In this document: in pieces, positions 51,070 to 59,169 of the stretch
Layout of the letters: every line of letters begins with the position of its first letter
How positions within the stretch are numbered: position 1 is the first letter of the stretch
From: Sphingobacterium sp. HMA12
GTDB lineage: Bacteria > Bacteroidota > Bacteroidia > Sphingobacteriales > Sphingobacteriaceae
Direction: 5' to 3'
Assembly: GCF_002933815.1 (NCBI RefSeq)
Contig: NZ_BEYR01000001.1
Coordinates: 2,597,765 to 2,661,764, forward strand
Length of the DNA stretch: 64,000 nucleotides
Position numbers and translations under genes: made by a program
Notes under the pieces: generated by a model
Told to the model about the DNA's origin: nothing
The model's database searches: none
Seen by the model: the letters and a program-made list of their open reading frames with translations, nothing else

Positions 51070-52416
51070 TTATTTTATCGACAACACATACTTCGTTATT
51101 TCGGTCAGTTCTACCTCCGACAATTGTGGAAAGCCAGGCATTTGCGGGTAATCCACTCTTTTCTTACCCGGCGCTTTGATCCAGTCTTTCAATCCTTTTT
51201 CATTGTCGCGATAGATCGTCGTCATTTCCTGAATCGGAGGACCTACCAAGCGCTGTTTTTCCTTATGGCAGCTGGAACAATTTTGTTTAAATAACGCCGA
51301 GCCTTTCGCTAGATTCCCCAACGCGGGATCAATATCTAAGTTTTCAGCATCGCTGACCGGACTTTCCCGGGCCTTTTTACTCATCTGTTCAAACGCCTTA
51401 GTTTTTGCTGCCATCAGCTCGCGATGCTGATGCAACGCTTGTTCGCGGTAAAGTTGACGACTTCCTCCATAAACCAGAATAAAAAATAGGATACTGATCA
51501 AGACCTTCCAAAATTGTCTATCCCGTTTGAGTTCGTTATCCGCAGACAGTGCTTTCCAAGAAAACCACATCGCTACAAGGAGCATTATCCCACCGACTAC
51601 CATCAACTCAATGACTTCAAAATTTATCCCCTTTGCAGGTAAACTGATCATAACAATGAGGCCAAAGATTACCTGTAAACCAAGTCCAACTGTGGTGATA
51701 TAATAGCCCAGTCTTTTCAATCTGTCCCGGCTGAATGTCTCATACAACAGATGTACCTGGTATGACTTTCTACCGTTATACCAAACGATAAATATACCTG
51801 TGACCGTCAGACAAGCACCAATAAACTCCAGATACCGCGGCAGCACATTAGGCAGTGTCAATGCACTTAAAAAACCTTTAATATATCCCCACCGTTCGGG
51901 AAACAGCATCAGGTTAACATTTGTCAAGAATATCGTTGGAACAATTAAAAAAATCATCACAGCCAATGCAATGATACTGATGTGCAAATACTTGTAGCTG
52001 GCCATTGCTCTCCAAGTATATTTGTGTAAATAGGTCAGCAAAAAAGCAACGGTTACCAACGGGATAATCATAAACCAGGCCAGCCCCGTTAGCGCATTGG
52101 CCGAATAAAAATAGATGGTATAAAGTGTATTGATACTCAGTAAAGGGGCAACCCCAAGTACGACTGCCATACTCTTATTGACCGTCACCGTCTTCGCTAT
52201 TTCATAAGCAAACAAATCGTAGTCACGATTTTTCAATCCTTTAATTTCTGCCCAAAGAGTAATGATGCTCCCTCCAACCATTAATTTGACGAATATGATA
52301 TGAAGCAAAAATGAGCCGATCAATAAAGTGACCAATAGCCATTCGGGTAAAGGAAGGTCCAAAGGTAGATCCCTGGGAACGGGTGTAGTAGACACCTGTA
52401 GTAAATTCACTTGCAT
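51070..52416 (-). CDS. CydA-like membrane protein with C-terminal cytochrome c domain (second)
   Basis: The 448-residue protein has about eight to nine membrane helices. The first, LIGSFLLHIIFVKLMVGGSI, matches helix 1 of CydA, including the histidine. The last 110 residues are a c-type cytochrome domain with the haem motif in FKQNCSSCHKEKQRLVGPPI (CxxCH) and a methionine in YPQMPGFPQL as possible sixth ligand. No CydB-like partner is present; instead the 488-residue paralogue lies 18 nt upstream. It may take electrons from cytochrome c rather than quinol. The exact reaction is not known. Confidence 0.8.
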   Translation of the reverse strand: MQVNLLQVSTTPVPRDLPLDLPLPEWLLVTLLIGSFLLHIIFVKLMVGGSIITLWAEIKGLKNRDYDLFAYEIAKTVTVNKSMAVVLGVAPLLSINTLYTIYFYSANALTGLAWFMIIPLVTVAFLLTYLHKYTWRAMASYKYLHISIIALAVMIFLIVPTIFLTNVNLMLFPERWGYIKGFLSALTLPNVLPRYLEFIGACLTVTGIFIVWYNGRKSYQVHLLYETFSRDRLKRLGYYITTVGLGLQVIFGLIVMISLPAKGINFEVIELMVVGGIMLLVAMWFSWKALSADNELKRDRQFWKVLISILFFILVYGGSRQLYREQALHQHRELMAAKTKAFEQMSKKARESPVSDAENLDIDPALGNLAKGSALFKQNCSSCHKEKQRLVGPPIQEMTTIYRDNEKGLKDWIKAPGKKRVDYPQMPGFPQLSEVELTEITKYVLSIK

Positions 52417-52434
52417 TTTTAAAAGTTCTTTTTT

Positions 52435-53901
52435 TTATTTTTTTGAAACTAATACTGAATCTCCGTACGCTTTTACTGCTTGCTCCATATTCTGTAACGG
52501 ATTGACCTTAATACCTTCGACCTGCGCACCCTGCAGGGATTCTCTAGTCCCTTGCAATTGTTTGATGTAAGCAACAATTGCTTCAAGTTCTTTTTTATTT
52601 CCGGGAAATGGGGGCATAAACGTACGTCCCTGGTGCATATTGGGGATATAGGCCGACATGGATTCCTCATCCAGCGGCTTGCCCCGTCCATACATTTTTT
52701 CAAAAACATCAACGATGGAATTGATGCCATTACTGGTGTGACAACGGCTACAGGTAAGCATGAAAACATTTTTACCAGCCTCGATTTTGTTTTCCGGCGT
52801 TATTTCCTGGACTGAAGTATAGGTGGCATGTTTTAAAATTCCATCCTTTTTATACAGCGCATAGTCTTCTTCCCGCAACAAATTCGAATACATATACCCA
52901 CCGATGACATAAGGTTTTCGGACAAACTCGCGTACCCGTTCGAAAATCCCCAGAAAACCAAAGATCAATAAACAAGGGACGATCACCAACGTAACGTTTA
53001 CTTTTTGAGGTTTCCAAATTGCCCAGATCGCAAGCAGAACAGAAAGTATCGTAGCTCCCACAATAAAATACTTGAGTATATCATAATATTCAGCAAAGTC
53101 CATCGATCCCACTGCTGTGCTCATATTAGCTTTCATGGCCTCAGGCATTGCATTCCAGTAATAGAGTGCTCCTGCAAGTGCAATCGGTGTCCAGCTCAAG
53201 ATCCATTTGCCGCCCAGTCTGACCACCTGAATGCGGAGCGTTGATCTTTTTTTTGTAAATAATGTCGTCAGCAACATACCGAATACACCGCCCATCAGCA
53301 TGGCGACCGGAGTTCTAAAAAATAGCTGTGGAATATAAATTGGATTCGTAAAACCGTTGAAAAGACTCTTATGCGTATTCCAATTTCCCGGATCCATCAT
53401 AAAACTCAGTATGGAAACGATAATAACCATGGTAATCCAGGAAGCAATACTCAAAAATGCGCCAAATCGGATATGTTTCAACTTGGAGCGGAGCGATTTA
53501 TTGGCGCTTTCCCAGCTCAGGTAGTAAATAGAAATCAGAACTACTTCGGTGACGAAAACGATCCATTCGGTAAACCAAGCCCAATAAAATACCCGAATTA
53601 AACTTCCTATCGAGCTAGGGCTGACGAGTGCAACCGTAAACCATATCCCCACACCGGTCATAGCGCCAATGGTCGTCGTAATGATAAAACCGACTTTCAT
53701 TTTATTATGGATAAGCCTATCCCACTCCCAATCTGCGATCTGTTCCCTGCCAGCACGCTGTACCCCTTTAAACTCAAGCCAAGTAATGTAAGGGATAAAA
53801 CCTACCGCAAGGCCATGATTGATCATTACATGTATAATCGCCACCGCAGCGATTAAAAATCGGTCATTCAACCAATCTAAATGAAACATTGGAAAATCCA
53901 T
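52435..53901 (-). CDS. CydA-like membrane protein with C-terminal cytochrome c domain (first)
   Basis: Start at the ATG 53901 (MDFPMFHLDWLNDRF); a TTG at 53919 is in frame. The 488-residue protein has about nine membrane helices. Helix 1 reads AAVAIIHVMINHGLAVGFIP, like CydA's histidine helix; VFYWAWFTEWIVFVTEVVLI carries two glutamates as in CydA; and PIYIPQLFFRTPVAMLMGG follows later. Residues about 380-450 hold a cytochrome c motif FMLTCSRCHTSNGI (CxxCH) with RTFMPPFPGNKKELEAIVAY. The fused haem c suggests an electron path from a c-type donor to the membrane haems. It is the first gene of a pair with no CydB. Confidence 0.82.
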   Translation of the reverse strand: MDFPMFHLDWLNDRFLIAAVAIIHVMINHGLAVGFIPYITWLEFKGVQRAGREQIADWEWDRLIHNKMKVGFIITTTIGAMTGVGIWFTVALVSPSSIGSLIRVFYWAWFTEWIVFVTEVVLISIYYLSWESANKSLRSKLKHIRFGAFLSIASWITMVIIVSILSFMMDPGNWNTHKSLFNGFTNPIYIPQLFFRTPVAMLMGGVFGMLLTTLFTKKRSTLRIQVVRLGGKWILSWTPIALAGALYYWNAMPEAMKANMSTAVGSMDFAEYYDILKYFIVGATILSVLLAIWAIWKPQKVNVTLVIVPCLLIFGFLGIFERVREFVRKPYVIGGYMYSNLLREEDYALYKKDGILKHATYTSVQEITPENKIEAGKNVFMLTCSRCHTSNGINSIVDVFEKMYGRGKPLDEESMSAYIPNMHQGRTFMPPFPGNKKELEAIVAYIKQLQGTRESLQGAQVEGIKVNPLQNMEQAVKAYGDSVLVSKK

Positions 53902-54036
53902 CGCTATTCTTTTTTTCAAAGATCCAGCTATATCCTCTCAAAAAGCAGAAATAACAGTTCCGATACCTTCTATTTCTATCCGATCTCATTCGATAAAGGG
54001 TCAACATACTTCCATTTTCGTAACTCTCGCCCATTA

Positions 54037-54085
54037 GACAGCCAAAGCGTCTTTTTCATCAGATGAAAAAGACGCTTTGGCTGTC
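54037..54085. repeat. Perfect 24-bp inverted repeat with one-base spacer
   Basis: GACAGCCAAAGCGTCTTTTT starts the left arm (24 bp, 54037-54060); the right arm (54062-54085) is its exact complement, with only an A between them. It begins two bases beyond the AraC stop codon and ends before the CydA-like promoter region. There is no T run, so it is not a typical intrinsic terminator. It may act as an RNA-processing hairpin or a factor site. Confidence 0.75.
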
Positions 54086-54087
54086 GT

Positions 54088-54960
54088 TTATGTCTCCTGG
54101 TTTTTTCTAAACTCCTCTGGGCTGCGCCCCTTCTTAGCTTTAAAAAATGTGATGAAATAAGGCACATTTTCAAACCCCAGTTCAAAGGCAATTTCCTTTA
54201 CCGTTTTGAAGGTATGGTACAATAGGCGCTCCGCCTCCAATACGATCCTATCTCTGATCAGTGCACCACAGCTAATAGCTCTCTTTTCACGACAAATTCG
54301 GTTCAGATAATTCACTGAAATATTCAGTCGTTCAGCATAGAAAGACGGAAATCGTTTATGCTTATAATTTTCATCAACCAAGGTCTCAAATGCAACTATT
54401 CTTTCCTCCTTTTCATCCATCTGCACAAAGCCGAAATTTTTAGTGATTTGCCGACCCAGCATCTGAAGTAAAATATTCAGATAATTGCGTAGCACTTCTC
54501 TTGAACCCAATTTTGCTATATCATATTCCACCTGCATCAATTCCATCAAATGAATACAACGTTCAATTTCATCACTTGTCAATACAAAGCCATGCATCTG
54601 GTTACATTTTAAAAAGTTAAAATAATGTATCACTTCCGTATTGTACCGTTGCATAAAAAATGCTTCTGTAAATAGAATAATACATCCTTCAACAGGTACA
54701 TGATGCTGGAAACTACAGACGCAATTGCAACTTATGCTGACGATATCATGTCTGCCCATGGCATACATTCTTTTATCTGCTACCATCATCAGGTTGCCGC
54801 TCGTTATCAACAGCAAGCTGTAGAACGAGCGTGCATGCAATGTGTTCTGGTTTCCCTTGACCTGTAAATACTCGGCTATGGGCATAATAACAATCCCGTT
54901 GGAAGCCGAATCAATATCTTCTAGTCTTAAAAAATCTAGTTTTTCTTTTCGTATTACCAT
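54088..54960 (-). CDS. AraC-family regulator of the CydA-like locus
   Basis: The 290-residue protein has a sensor region (about 20-160; IVIMPIAEYLQVKGNQNTL, then HARSFYSLLLITSGNLMMV) and a C-terminal AraC domain (about 195-285; FYAERLNISVNYLNRICREKR, and VKEIAFELGFENVPYFITFF, ending KGRSPEEFRK). It is the middle gene of the minus-strand run that includes the cytochrome and CydA-like genes and is thus their most likely regulator. The perfect palindrome starts just past its stop. Confidence 0.92.
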   Translation of the reverse strand: MVIRKEKLDFLRLEDIDSASNGIVIMPIAEYLQVKGNQNTLHARSFYSLLLITSGNLMMVADKRMYAMGRHDIVSISCNCVCSFQHHVPVEGCIILFTEAFFMQRYNTEVIHYFNFLKCNQMHGFVLTSDEIERCIHLMELMQVEYDIAKLGSREVLRNYLNILLQMLGRQITKNFGFVQMDEKEERIVAFETLVDENYKHKRFPSFYAERLNISVNYLNRICREKRAISCGALIRDRIVLEAERLLYHTFKTVKEIAFELGFENVPYFITFFKAKKGRSPEEFRKNQET

Positions 54961-55001
54961 TGTCTTAGTCTTTTCTTTAATAAAAAATTCAAGGGGAATG
55001 G

Positions 55002-55388
55002 TTATACGATAGGGGGTTTAAAAATCCGCATAAAAATACCTTGAGACAATTGATGACCTCTGGATTGCGGATAACATATTTTTAAAATAAAGCTAAACGG
55101 ACACTCCGAGCTTACGGCATCGTCAAGTCGTGCGAATAACAGTATCTCGGCACTTTTCACCTTGACGAGCACATCGCTGACATCCTTCTGTTCGAGTGTT
55201 TTTTCGCTAATGTAGCAGAAACCTTTACAGGTCGCGGCAGGACCATAGCGATTGATACATAGGTTTTGTTCGATATAATCACGATTGCATTCAAAGCCAA
55301 TAAATACCCACAACAGATTTGTTGCCTGCAGGCAAATTGCCCAGGCCATCAGTACACTGAATAGTGCTTTCAATTTGTAGGATTTCAT
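55002..55388 (-). CDS. Small exported protein with CxGxC motif (paralogue 2)
   Basis: 128 residues from the ATG 55388 (a TTG at 55397 is in frame), with a hydrophobic N-terminal signal or anchor (MKSYKLKALFSVLMAWAICL). Then comes ECNRDYIEQNLCINRYGPAA, followed by TCKGFCYISEKTLEQKD. The N-R-D-Y-I...C-x-N-R...C-x-G-x-C pattern is shared with the protein at 56165 and is frequent in small Bacteroidota proteins of unknown function, often near copper or cytochrome genes. The cysteines could bind a metal or take part in haem handling. It starts 13 nt after the cytochrome c gene. Confidence 0.7.
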   Translation of the reverse strand: MKSYKLKALFSVLMAWAICLQATNLLWVFIGFECNRDYIEQNLCINRYGPAATCKGFCYISEKTLEQKDVSDVLVKVKSAEILLFARLDDAVSSECPFSFILKICYPQSRGHQLSQGIFMRIFKPPIV

Positions 55389-55401
55389 TCGCTTCAATCT
55401 A

Positions 55402-55896
55402 TCACTTTGTCACACTATTCCGCTCACGGAGGTATTCCAAAATTGCCCGCGCTTCTTCCTGCTGCAAGCCCAGACTTATCATTGGAGACGCAAACTCCTT
55501 ACTCAGTGCCTTAGCATCCGGATCTTTGTCAAGCATGGTCGCGGGATCGAGCATCATATTCATGATCCATTCCGGTGTACGGCGTTTGACCACTCCGTCA
55601 AGCGATGGACCTACCAGTGTCCGGTCAAAACCGTGGCACATTGCACATTTTGAGACGAATAGTTCCACCCCTTTGTTTGCAAGCTGCGCATCGAAGGGTT
55701 TGTGTGTAAAAGATGTAATAGCGCCTACCCCTTTGGATCCTTCCGTTTTATAATCCAACATTTCATCAGTCGATTTAATCTTTGTCGGTGTTGCAGCAGG
55801 ACTAGTTGAGTCCGTCTTTCTGCCGCCATTGCCTCCACAGGCGATGAGGACAATAAACACAAGACAAGTAAGGACAATATTCATTATAGCTTTCAT
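55402..55896 (-). CDS. Lipoprotein cytochrome c
   Basis: 164 residues with a lipobox (FIVLIAC) followed by a glycine/serine linker. The class I cytochrome c domain (about 70-160) has the haem motif SKCAMCHGFDRTLVGPSL (CxxCH) and SPMISLGLQQEEARAILEYL with the methionine ligand. It is anchored to a membrane and should carry electrons in the periplasm, probably to the CydA-like complex 1.5 kb downstream. It sits between the two CxGxC proteins. Confidence 0.9.
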   Translation of the reverse strand: MKAIMNIVLTCLVFIVLIACGGNGGRKTDSTSPAATPTKIKSTDEMLDYKTEGSKGVGAITSFTHKPFDAQLANKGVELFVSKCAMCHGFDRTLVGPSLDGVVKRRTPEWIMNMMLDPATMLDKDPDAKALSKEFASPMISLGLQQEEARAILEYLRERNSVTK

Positions 55897-55932
55897 TTCG
55901 CTCTCTTTTTTATTTTTGTTTAAAACAGTAAA

Positions 55933-56082
55933 TCAGTTTTCCAACCCATATTGCTGCCGTTGATCAGACGATTCGATATCGTCCTCCAGCTTACTGATCT
56001 GATGCAGATAACTGATCTGGCAATCGGATCCCGAACATATACCGGGAAGTATTAAATGGCGCGGAAAATTATGCAAAGTCAT
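55933..56082 (-). CDS. Possible 49-residue ORF between cytochrome c and CxGxC gene
   Basis: A frame of 49 codons (MTLHNFPRHLILPGICSGSD and on) with a CSGSDC motif starts at ATG 56082. The AGGG right before the ATG is too close for a good ribosome site, and no homologue is recognised. It may be a real small gene or chance. Confidence 0.25.
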   Translation of the reverse strand: MTLHNFPRHLILPGICSGSDCQISYLHQISKLEDDIESSDQRQQYGLEN

Positions 56083-56164
56083 CCCTGTAGGGAAAAAGAC
56101 ACACGGATTGCCTCATTAGTATAAAAAGGCAATCGATTTATCCCGTAAGTTCTTTAAAAAGACA

Positions 56165-56542
56165 TTAAACGAGCGGTGGGTGAAAAATAGAAAAGATGGG
56201 GCTGTAAGCATATTCTTCGTTTACTTCCGGAAAAGTGCGTGTTGCGGCAGCTTCGTCATAAACCGAAGTTTCGAAGATAAAATTCAGGGGATTGTTGATA
56301 AAGACAACATCGATAATGCGTGTTTCAAGATTTTTTTGCTCCTTTTCTTCGTGCTCACGCATCTTTTTCATCAGTATGCATTGCCCTCTACAGGAAAGGG
56401 CTTGTTCGTTGAAGCGGTTGACACATTCATACTTGGCAATATAATCCCTATTGATCTGAAAAACAGTCCATATCCACACTGTGGAGAAGCTCTGGAGGAG
56501 CATCAAAGGCAGTAAGATCCATATGAATTGTTTCGCTTTCAT
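56165..56542 (-). CDS. Small exported protein with CxGxC motif (paralogue 1)
   Basis: 125 residues from the ATG 56542 (a frame to 56590 starts before the signal). MKAKQFIWILLPLMLLQSF is a signal or anchor; INRDYIAKYECVNRFNEQAL and SCRGQCILMKKMREHEEKEQ follow, the same pattern as the protein at 55002. Both end in a hydrophobic FxPPxV tail (FHPPLV and FKPPIV). It is the first gene of the minus-strand run leading to the cytochrome c and CydA-like genes. A small hairpin (GATTGCCT/AGGCAATC, 56112-56140) follows its stop. Metal binding is inferred from the cysteines. Confidence 0.7.
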   Translation of the reverse strand: MKAKQFIWILLPLMLLQSFSTVWIWTVFQINRDYIAKYECVNRFNEQALSCRGQCILMKKMREHEEKEQKNLETRIIDVVFINNPLNFIFETSVYDEAAATRTFPEVNEEYAYSPIFSIFHPPLV

Positions 56543-56648
56543 GAGTTGACAATGTAGCAAATATAATAATTGTTGCCATTCGAGCTGCAATTATTTTAGC
56601 ATTCACCCTAAAGGATTGATTTAGGGCTATCCATGTATTCACAAGCGA

Positions 56649-56676
56649 CGATCAGGTATATTACTATACCTGATCG
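56649..56676. terminator. Perfect stem-loop, rightward T run
   Basis: CGATCAGGTATA and TATACCTGATCG form a perfect 12-bp stem with a four-base loop, followed by TTTT on the plus strand. It lies 10 nt past the F5/8-type remnant. Confidence 0.65.
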
Positions 56677-56685
56677 TTTTACTTC

Positions 56686-56820
56686 TTAAGGTTTCAAGGA
56701 ATCCAGCTCAGCTATGGCCAATGAGCGGCCATTTCCGGCAATCACTGTCGATTCAATTTTTACGAAACGTGCTTTTTTAATATTTTTTAATCTAAATTTA
56801 CGTGTCGTAGGGTCATTGAT
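56686..56820 (-). pseudogene. Remnant of an F5/8-type C (discoidin) domain
   Basis: A frame of 44 codons, which starts within the stop codon of the dehydrogenase gene, reads INDPTTRKFRLKNIKKARFV and ends AGNGRSLAIAELDSLKP and a stop. This is the typical last part of an F5/8-type C carbohydrate-binding domain (KARFVKI before the final strand, AIAELD at the end). No start codon or upstream part exists; the rest of the gene was lost by deletion or insertion. Such domains occur in glycoside hydrolases, which fits the sugar cluster to the right. Confidence 0.6.
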
Positions 56821-57836
56821 CAGAATTCGACCAATATCCGAAACACACTTCCGGGATCTTTCACCCAAGCGTTAAGAGCAGCATGTGCCCCATCAGGAGT
56901 GCAGACAGCTGTAATCAGTTGTTCCACTGGGCAGGTTCCCAATTTTAAATAATCCATCACCGCTTCAAAGTCTTTTGGCAATGCATTTCTTGAGCCCATG
57001 ATATTCAGTTCCTTTTTCACAAAAAACTGTGTATCAAAAGGAATAAGCTCCTTTGCATAGCCGATGAAGACTACTCTTCCAGTAAACGTCACCGCATTAA
57101 TTGCCGCCAGATAAGTTTCCTGTCTACCGACCGCCTCAATGACGACATCTGCACCCAAGAAGTTGGTCAGCTCATCCAGTCGCTGTTGTAGATCTTCTGT
57201 AGCTGTATTGATGCTGAATTTTGCGCCAAGACGTTTGGCCAGAGCAAGCTTACTTTCGCTTACATCTGCGGCGATCACCGAAGCTCCACGTCTAACGGCC
57301 CGAATTATTGCCCCGATTCCGATCATGCCACATCCCAATACCAATACGACGTCATTGTCGGTTACCGATGCCCTATCTACGGCATGAAAGCCCACACTCA
57401 TCGGTTCGACAAGCGCCAGTTCCTTTGCTGACAGGCCATCTCCCGGAATTACCTTTTCATATGGTACTGCTATATAAGCTGCCATGGCACCATGACGTTG
57501 TACACCCATGGTTTCATTGTATTGACAGGCATTGGGCTTATTATTTTTACATGCGGCGCAACGTCCACAATTAGAATATGGGTTTACGGTGACCCGCATA
57601 CCGATTTGAATTTCAGGTGATACATCCGCCCCTATTTCGACCACCGTCCCCGCAATTTCGTGGCCGGGAATAATGGGCAATTTGACGAGCGGGTTCAGTC
57701 CCCGAAACGTGTTAAGGTCAGATCCACAAAACCCCACATAATCTATTTTGAGCAACACATGTCCCACCTGCAAATCAGGTAGTGGCAGCTCCACGGTTTG
57801 TACAAGACCTTCTTTTATAATTTCTATCGCTTTCAT
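56820..57836 (-). CDS. Zinc-dependent alcohol/sugar dehydrogenase (MDR family)
   Basis: The 338-residue protein has the medium-chain dehydrogenase features: catalytic zinc ligands GFCGSD and PGHEIAGTVVEIG, the structural-zinc cysteines in NPYSNCGRCAACKNNKPNAC, and a Rossmann NAD-binding fold (VLVLGCGMIGIGAIIRAVRR). It resembles L-idonate/galactitol/threonine-type dehydrogenases, which oxidise a secondary sugar or sugar-acid hydroxyl. It is divergent from the AraC gene at 58276 and separate from the operon at 59170-64000, but shares its sugar-oxidation theme. A -7 box TAATTTTG lies at 57985-57992 (minus), 149 nt upstream. Confidence 0.88.
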   Translation of the reverse strand: MKAIEIIKEGLVQTVELPLPDLQVGHVLLKIDYVGFCGSDLNTFRGLNPLVKLPIIPGHEIAGTVVEIGADVSPEIQIGMRVTVNPYSNCGRCAACKNNKPNACQYNETMGVQRHGAMAAYIAVPYEKVIPGDGLSAKELALVEPMSVGFHAVDRASVTDNDVVLVLGCGMIGIGAIIRAVRRGASVIAADVSESKLALAKRLGAKFSINTATEDLQQRLDELTNFLGADVVIEAVGRQETYLAAINAVTFTGRVVFIGYAKELIPFDTQFFVKKELNIMGSRNALPKDFEAVMDYLKLGTCPVEQLITAVCTPDGAHAALNAWVKDPGSVFRILVEF

Positions 57837-58275
57837 TCCCTTGATGGATATTTTTGTTCTTTAAGTCGAATATTTATTGAATCATGCCTTTTTTAGGTTC
57901 TCCCCACCTTGCAACGACACAAGCGCGGCAACCAAAAAGTACGTCAATGCCTTCTTTTTCTATTGGTTCGTTCTATCTAACTAACAAAATTAGATGTAAT
58001 CTCTTCGAATAAAAACCACTTTATCGACCAAAACTTTCACAAAATCGACAATATTAATAAAACTGTAACAGCTTAATGAGAACTTAAAAGACGACTCAAT
58101 TTCCTATATAGACTCAGCTTTATAGTGAAGAATAATTTTTTACATGATTTTAAGCATTTATTACATGGCCCGTTGGATTTATATCACGTCTTTTGATTAA
58201 CGTGACAAATCATTAATCAATTCATAAGTTTGGAGTCTACATTGCCAGACTCTCCATTAAAATATCTTGGAATCC
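57837..58275. promoter_or_regulatory. Divergent promoter region of dehydrogenase and AraC genes
   Basis: About 440 bp without a gene. TAATTTTG (57985-57992, minus) is a good -7 box for the dehydrogenase. The AraC side is AT rich with no clear box. AraC binding sites are expected here but no repeat stands out. Confidence 0.45.
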
Positions 58276-59133
58276 ATGAGGCCAGTTTATGCTAAAGCGT
58301 TTGAAAATTACAAAAATCGTATTTTTGAAATCCGAAAAGAGAATCAATTTTCCGGAGCATATCATTTTCATAGCGAATGCCAATTGACCCATATCATTGA
58401 AGGCAATGGCGGCAGGTACATAGGCAATCAATTCAATGATTTTGAAGCTGACGAGTTAACATTTATTGGACCAGGCCTTCCTCACGTTTGGTATCATGAA
58501 AAAAAAATGGGTATCAACAGCCCAGCCCCTGAGTCTTTAACCCTATTTTTTCACCCCGATGCAATCAGCTCCGTGTGTTCGTCATTATTCGACATTACAG
58601 ATCTAAGTGCATTCTTGGCCAGATCTAAGCAAGGCATGTTATTTTATGGCGCCACAAAAAGTAAACTGAAAAAGTTGCTCCGAAAAATGCTCGGTGCATC
58701 CGACATTCAAAAAACAGCCTGTTTATTTGAGTCCTTAGCAATTCTTCTTGATACAGATGAGTATACGTTACTATCCAGTGAGCCCTATCTTATTAGTCCT
58801 TCAAAGAAGGATGGTGAGGCTATTGATAATGTTTACAATTATGTTTTGAAAAACTTCGAAAATAACATTTCTTTAGAAGAAGCAGCCAGGTTAGCCAATT
58901 TGACAAAACCCGCATTCTGTCGATTTTTTAAAGCACGTACAAAAAAAACCTTTTCACAGTTTGTAAATGAAGTCCGTATACAGGAAGCCTGCAGGCTTTT
59001 GGGCCAAGACGAAAACCAGATCACCCATATTGCTTATGCCTGTGGATTCAATTCTTTACCCAACTTCAATAAATTTTTTAAATCCATCAAAGGTACTACG
59101 CCATCCAACTATAAAAGTAGATTATTCGTATAA
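58276..59133 (+). CDS. AraC-family regulator of the sugar-oxidation cluster
   Basis: Start at the ATG 58276; a TTG at 58267 is in frame. The 285-residue protein has a cupin sensor domain (about 15-110; GAYHFHSECQLTHIIEGNGG, then LTFIGPGLPHVWYHE) and a C-terminal AraC domain (about 185-280; ISLEEAARLANLTKPAFCRFF and ITHIAYACGFNSLPNFNKFF, ending KGTTPSNYKSR). It is divergent from the zinc dehydrogenase and converges with the SMP-30 operon end, and probably senses a sugar or sugar acid to control both. Confidence 0.92.
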   Translation: MRPVYAKAFENYKNRIFEIRKENQFSGAYHFHSECQLTHIIEGNGGRYIGNQFNDFEADELTFIGPGLPHVWYHEKKMGINSPAPESLTLFFHPDAISSVCSSLFDITDLSAFLARSKQGMLFYGATKSKLKKLLRKMLGASDIQKTACLFESLAILLDTDEYTLLSSEPYLISPSKKDGEAIDNVYNYVLKNFENNISLEEAARLANLTKPAFCRFFKARTKKTFSQFVNEVRIQEACRLLGQDENQITHIAYACGFNSLPNFNKFFKSIKGTTPSNYKSRLFV

Positions 59134-59169
59134 AAAAGAGGGGCGCTAAACTCAGATTATAATCTTCTT

